Below are positions 59,706 through 64,000 of a stretch of DNA of 64,000 nucleotides, piece by piece. Positions within the stretch are counted from its first letter, which is position 1. Every line of letters starts with the position of its first letter. The position numbers and the translations under genes are program-made. The notes beneath the pieces were generated by a model, which saw only the letters and a program-made list of their open reading frames with translations, did no database searches and was not told the origin of the DNA. Location: assembly GCF_029962835.1 (NCBI RefSeq), contig NC_080574.1, forward strand, positions 21,364,001 to 21,428,000, in the 5' to 3' direction. This DNA comes from Magnolia sinica. Its lineage: Eukaryota; Streptophyta; Magnoliopsida; Magnoliales; Magnoliaceae.

Positions 59706-61730
59706 CTGTCTTTATACATTTATTTACCACCTAACTCCAACAAATATGAAGGCAGTTATTAGTTCATTGCAGATATTCACAATGCCTAACAAATGGAAGA
59801 AAAGGAAAAGCTCAACATGTGTCATTATCAAGCTGTTTGCACAAGTTTTATATATGAAACAAGGCCTACATTTGTTCAAAGATAACAACGTATGAGTACA
59901 GTTTGTAGAAAATCACAACTGTTGCCTGTGGTGTGGCCCACCTAAGTCAAGAAGGTTTCACTGGGCAGGCATCCACTCTTATCTGTTGCTTGTGGTGTGG
60001 CCCACATGAAACATTCGAAGTGAGTGCAACGGTAACATTCTGACTAAGGGTAGCAAGCATCTACTATAGCAAACTGATTCTCCTGCCATTTTAACAAATC
60101 CAGTTAAGTCAATTTCGAATTACAACATAGCAGAAACAACATTTAGAAGAAACATATAAATAAATAAAATAAATAAAATAAATAAATAAACTGTGATTGA
60201 AACAGGATCTAGAATAGACTGAAATAAAATTTGAAATAAATGAGGAACTTTGAAAATGATGCAAGGTGCTAGGGACAATTATATACCAAAGTGCAGTGAA
60301 TACGGATTTACCATGGATTAAGCAGTCACTTTAATAACAAGAACAGATAGAAACAAGTAGTCTCTTTACTATGAATTATGCCTATTACGGGAGTGTAAAG
60401 CAATTTAAATTCTAACATGACTTACCAGGAATAAAATTTGAGTAAAAATGGGTAACATCATATAACACTACACACCAACTTTCAAATGGACTATGAAGCC
60501 ACCTTGTTTTTTATTTGTCATCTAACCCTGTTAGCAGGTGAAACTGAGCAGAATTAGTAGGCACATAAAAACTGAAAATATTCCAAATTTTAAGTGGGCC
60601 CAACAAGGGAATGTATAGGATGTAAGCTTGATGCTCACTGATACCAGTACATCTTAAATGGGTTGTAAGCCAAATATCCTAGTAATTGAAAAAAAAAAAA
60701 AAAAAAAAACACTTAACCATCCAGCACTTGCCAAATATCTGATGATCAGTGGTCCAATCTGCCTGACTTCTGGCATATGGCCCATCCACTGGGCAAAAAC
60801 AAAATCAATTACACTAGGTGAAAATGTAGTCCTCAACCAGAGCTTGCGTCCTGTGAGAAAACACCAAAATGAAATTGATAAACTAAAGTTTGAGAACAAA
60901 CATTGGTATCAAATAAGAGCGCACAAAAAGGAACCCACCAAGCATTTCAAAGAGCACCCTCAAGCAATTAATGCATACATGAATTCAAGCGTATCATCAC
61001 CAACATGGTTGGTCAAAAATAAGTACGCTAGATTCAAACTGACCAATTACACCACAAATATCAAAAGTGCAAGTCTTGAATGTGCAAGCAGTCAATGTGC
61101 TGTTGAATAATATCCGAAGTATTGAGCATGGCTATGAAAGAAAAATTCATTTCATCCTCCCACATTGCCAAATCTCGACATTGTTACAATCAGGGGTTTT
61201 GGAATAAGAAAAGAGAGAAGAAAAGAGAAAGCCATGACAGATGGAATGGATTTTGGAATAAAAACAGGGATTTTGAGAGAAACTCACCCACGGCAGGAGA
61301 GATGCCTGAAATCCTTCAGAGATTTGGAGCTCACCCACCGGCGGAAGAAGAAAATGAGAAACCAGGTTGCAGAGGGCGTCGTTCGAAAGAGTGATCCGTA
61401 AAGGCAGGGGCGTCGTTCGAAAGAAGAAATCCCTATTATGAAATGAGATGTTACTTTCAAATCCAAAACTTGTGTGTTTTCCACAATTTAACACATCAAC
61501 TACATTAATAGCCATACATTTAAGGGACCATTTATTGAATTATTAAGATAGTTTTATATGGAAAAAAGTATAAATATTAACATTAACAACCAGACTCATT
61601 ATTTAGATGGTCTAGATAAATATATATCATTTCCACTATTATTATAAATGAGTCACCACTAATTTACTTCAAACACAAAACTCACAAACTGAATTGTCCA
61701 ATATATAACGTCACTTGCTCTATGGATCTG
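59706..61730. other. Non-coding interior with simple repeats; GC-richer block at 61.2-61.44 kb
   Basis: An A-run lies near 60690-60709. The block at 61250-61440 reads on the minus strand like a 5' leader (cttcttccgccggtgggtg, then CCGTGGGTGAGTTT as a possible donor), and a phrase 'gggcgtcgttcgaaag' occurs twice there (about 61375 and 61409). It could be the first exon of a captured or transposon gene, but I cannot name it. Confidence 0.35.
60158..60191. repeat. (AAAT)n microsatellite
   Basis: Imperfect AAAT/AAATA run. Confidence 0.85.
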
Positions 61731-61732
61731 GT

Positions 61733-62175
61733 AGGGCTCAATGGGCCCCACCAAGATGTATATGTTTTAATCCCTCCGTCTATCCATTTATAAATATCAT
61801 TTTATGATAGATCCCAAAAACTGAGATCTATATAAATCTCAATTGGATCACACCACGGGGAAAACGGAAAGTGATTCCCACCGTTGAAGCTATCCTAAGG
61901 CCCATCATAATGTTTATTTGAAATCCAACCTGTTCAAAAGTTAAAAAAGACATGAAATAAGGGAAAATACAAATATCAGCTTGATCTAAAACTTTTATGG
62001 CCTTTAGAAAATTTTAATGGTGGGCGTCACTGTCCCACTGTTTTCTGTGCTGGGGTCCACTAGAGCTTTGGATTTAACTGGTTCTTTAGATATTGCCCTA
62101 AAATGATCTCTCCAAATGGATGGAAGGTACGGATACAAAATATACATCATGGTGGGGCCCACGGAACTTGCTGAT
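61733..62175. mobile_element. MITE family A, near full-length copy
   Basis: Inverted ends GGGCCCCACCAAGATGTATA and ATACATCATGGTGGGGCCCA, with the full internal order (aatctcaattggatcacacc, cagcttgatctaaaac, ggtgggcgtcactg, ggatggaaggtacgg). Confidence 0.75.
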
Positions 62176-62192
62176 GTCACTTCAGTAGCTAA

Positions 62193-62712
62193 TCTCGCTA
62201 CTCCCCTGACACCAGCCCGTGGTCGGTACTCTGTGGGCCCCACCATGATGTATGTATTTCATCCATTACGTTCATCCACTTTTTAAGATCAGTTTAAGCA
62301 TTTATTCCAAAAATGAGAGGTATATAAATCTCAGGTGGACCACACCACATGAAAACAATAGTAATTGGATATCCATCATTAAAATCCTCCTAAGGCCCAC
62401 TGTACTGTTTATATGACATCCAATCTGTTTATTAGGTCATACAGGCCTAGATGAAGGGGAAAAATAAAAATCATCTCGATCTAAAACTTTTATAGCCTCC
62501 AAAATGTTTTTAATGGTTGACGCTCATTCAACACTGTTCCTGTAATGTGGTCTATTTCAGATTGGGATATACCTCATTTTTGGTCTCATTTCGTAATATG
62601 ATCTTTAAAAATAGATGTACCGCATAGATGAAACACATACATCATGGTGGGGCTCATAGAGCACCGACCACCCGCCATTGGCCGGTGTTAGGGGGAGTAG
62701 CCATTCTGTTCC
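62193..62712. mobile_element. MITE family A, complete copy with longest TIRs
   Basis: Left end GCTACTCCCCTGACACCAGC, right end GGCCGGTGTTAGGGGGAGTAGCC, continuing inward as long inverted repeats through the CCCACCATGATGTATGT core on both sides (about 80 bp per arm). This copy best defines the family. Confidence 0.8.
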
Positions 62713-62714
62713 CC

Positions 62715-63180
62715 TTAATTGTGTGTGGTCCATTTAATCTTTGGATTTTTTTAGATAATTCTCTAAAATTATCTCAAAAAATGGATGAATGGTGTGGGTT
62801 GATCCCAAATTTTTAGTAAATCCAAAATTTAAGTGGACCATGCCACACGAAATAGTGTGGAATAATGATTTCCACTGTTGATACTTTCCTTGGGCCCACT
62901 GTAATGTTTGTTTGTCATCCAACCTGTTCATAATATCAAAAAGATATGAATGAAGAGAAAAGACGAACATCAGCTTGATCCAAAACTTCTATGGCCTTCA
63001 AGAAATTTTCAGTGGTAGAGGTTCAATCACACTATTTCCTATGGTGTGGTCCACTTGAGCTTTGGATATGCTTCCTTTTTGTTCTTTAGACCTCAAATTA
63101 TCTGTTAACATGGATAAATGGAGTGGATAAAATAAATAAATAACGGTGGACCCCATAGAGTTTACTTTGGTACACCTATG
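62715..63180. mobile_element. MITE family A, rearranged copy
   Basis: Begins with a second-half fragment (gtgtggtccatttaatcttt to atgaatggtgtgg), then restarts in the first half (aagtggaccatgccacacg) and runs to a right end, ACGGTGGACCCCATAGAG. Either two fragments joined or one insertion into another. Confidence 0.55.
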
Positions 63181-63209
63181 TAGTGGGGAGGGGTTTCCTT
63201 AAAACATTC

Positions 63210-63515
63210 ATAATCATATATTGGGCTTGCCTTAATGTGATTCATATATCCAACCCACTCATTATGTGTGTCTCACTTGGATGAGGGGTCAGACCAAGTT
63301 TTAGCCGCATCCAAAACTCATATGGGCCCCACCAAGTGCTTTTATATTTTTTAAGATGTCTTGACATAGTTTTAGATGGAATGGCCCACCTGAGTTTCGT
63401 TTACAGATGATTTTTGAAATATCTCATAACCTAAAGGGGACACATTAAATGCATGGTGTTGATGTTCGACATGCATCATGATGGGGCCCACAAAACTTAT
63501 TAACATCAATTCGTA
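63210..63515. mobile_element. MITE family A, partial old copy
   Basis: Blocks 'tccaacccactcattatgtg', 'gcatccaaaactcatatggg' and 'gcatcatgatggggcccac'. Left end missing. Confidence 0.5.
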
Positions 63516-63519
63516 GGTT

Positions 63520-64000
63520 CTCGCAAGGTCAATAACTTGGGTCACAATTTTGACAATAATATTTAACCCATTTTATATGTCTAGTCCATTCACTTTATTT
63601 TATTGATTAATACCATCAATTTGACTAGTTACTCGCCCTAATCAGGCTAGTTGCATATGAGAAAGGTATTGGGCATACAAGATTGGTCAACAATTTGAGT
63701 GAAATTTGATTTAAATATATGAAGTTATTTACACTTCAATCGAGACTATTTTGATTGTCCAAAAATGGTAAAATGTTCAATTAGTGGATGTGCCTAATAA
63801 TTTATTAAAAAATATTTTTTTTTCACAGATAAATTATAATTTCCATTTAAAAATAACATTTTTTTTTTTCAAAATGTGTATTTTTTTACTCTTAATTTTT
63901 CTTTGAAAACTTTCAACAAAATATCATTTTTATTATAAAATATTTTAAAAAATAAATTAAAATACATATTCTGAATTTTTATTTTCAAAATATCTTAAAT
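63520..64000. other. AT-rich end of window
   Basis: No gene or element recognised. Very A/T-rich, with T-runs. Confidence 0.4.

Noticed and set aside
63170-63195. TATGTAGTGGGG as the missing right end of the CACTA element
   Set aside because: It lacks the inverted GACGTAGTG end and the subterminal TCCGTCG repeats, and it lies within a MITE copy.

Overview
The window is nuclear DNA of a flowering plant. It holds one intact spliced gene with plastid targeting, eight coding exons and canonical GT-AG introns, set among nested transposable elements, MITEs, SINEs and a long satellite array. The abundant MITE family carrying the motif CCCACCATGATGTATGTGT, the TE-filled introns and the single-copy style gene would fit a magnoliid-like angiosperm with a large genome. 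That lineage call is a guess from general impression, not proven by the sequence.

Layout. 0-3.8 kb: a MITE, a decayed Ty1/copia fragment on the minus strand (about 1.35-3.27 kb) and a possible LTR start. 3.8-11.0 kb: what looks like one long PIF/Harbinger DNA transposon bounded by short inverted repeats and TTA target duplications. It carries a DDE transposase and a Myb/SANT-like partner protein, both on the minus strand and both broken by nonsense codons. 11-15.7 kb: MITE remnants, a short tandem repeat with ACGTG cores, and the upstream region of the gene. 15.7-33.1 kb: a chloroplast-type NAD kinase (NADK2), 1032 codons in eight exons. Intron 6 (8 kb) holds an LTR-like fragment, dispersed repeats, a block of TTACGG palindromes and a non-coding element with two direct terminal repeats. 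Intron 1 holds a tRNA-derived SINE nested in a dispersed repeat.

33.1-38.3 kb: dispersed repeats, a hAT-type element with a CT microsatellite, a SINE with clear target duplication, and a MITE. 38.4-48.1 kb: about 15 units of a 639-bp tandem satellite whose inner part is organised as a three-unit higher-order repeat. 48.2-51 kb: SINE-like sequence, and a MITE split by a hAT-type element with a perfect 8-bp duplication. 51.05-54.94 kb: a decayed plus-strand Ty1/copia element (5' LTR, gag, protease, integrase, start of reverse transcriptase) cut off exactly where a CACTA transposon terminus begins. 54.94-61.4 kb: the CACTA end with its hairpin-rich subterminal repeats, followed by DNA with single, disabled exons of two unrelated plant metabolic genes: a carotenoid-isomerase-type protein and anthranilate phosphoribosyltransferase. 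This is a likely case of gene-fragment capture. 61.7-63.5 kb: four MITE copies of one family side by side.

Only NADK2 looks functional: it would make NADP+ from NAD+ in the plastid. Everything else is mobile or repetitive DNA, and the points of biological interest are nested insertions, captured exons, the higher-order satellite, and inverted intronic repeats that flank NADK2 exons 2-6.
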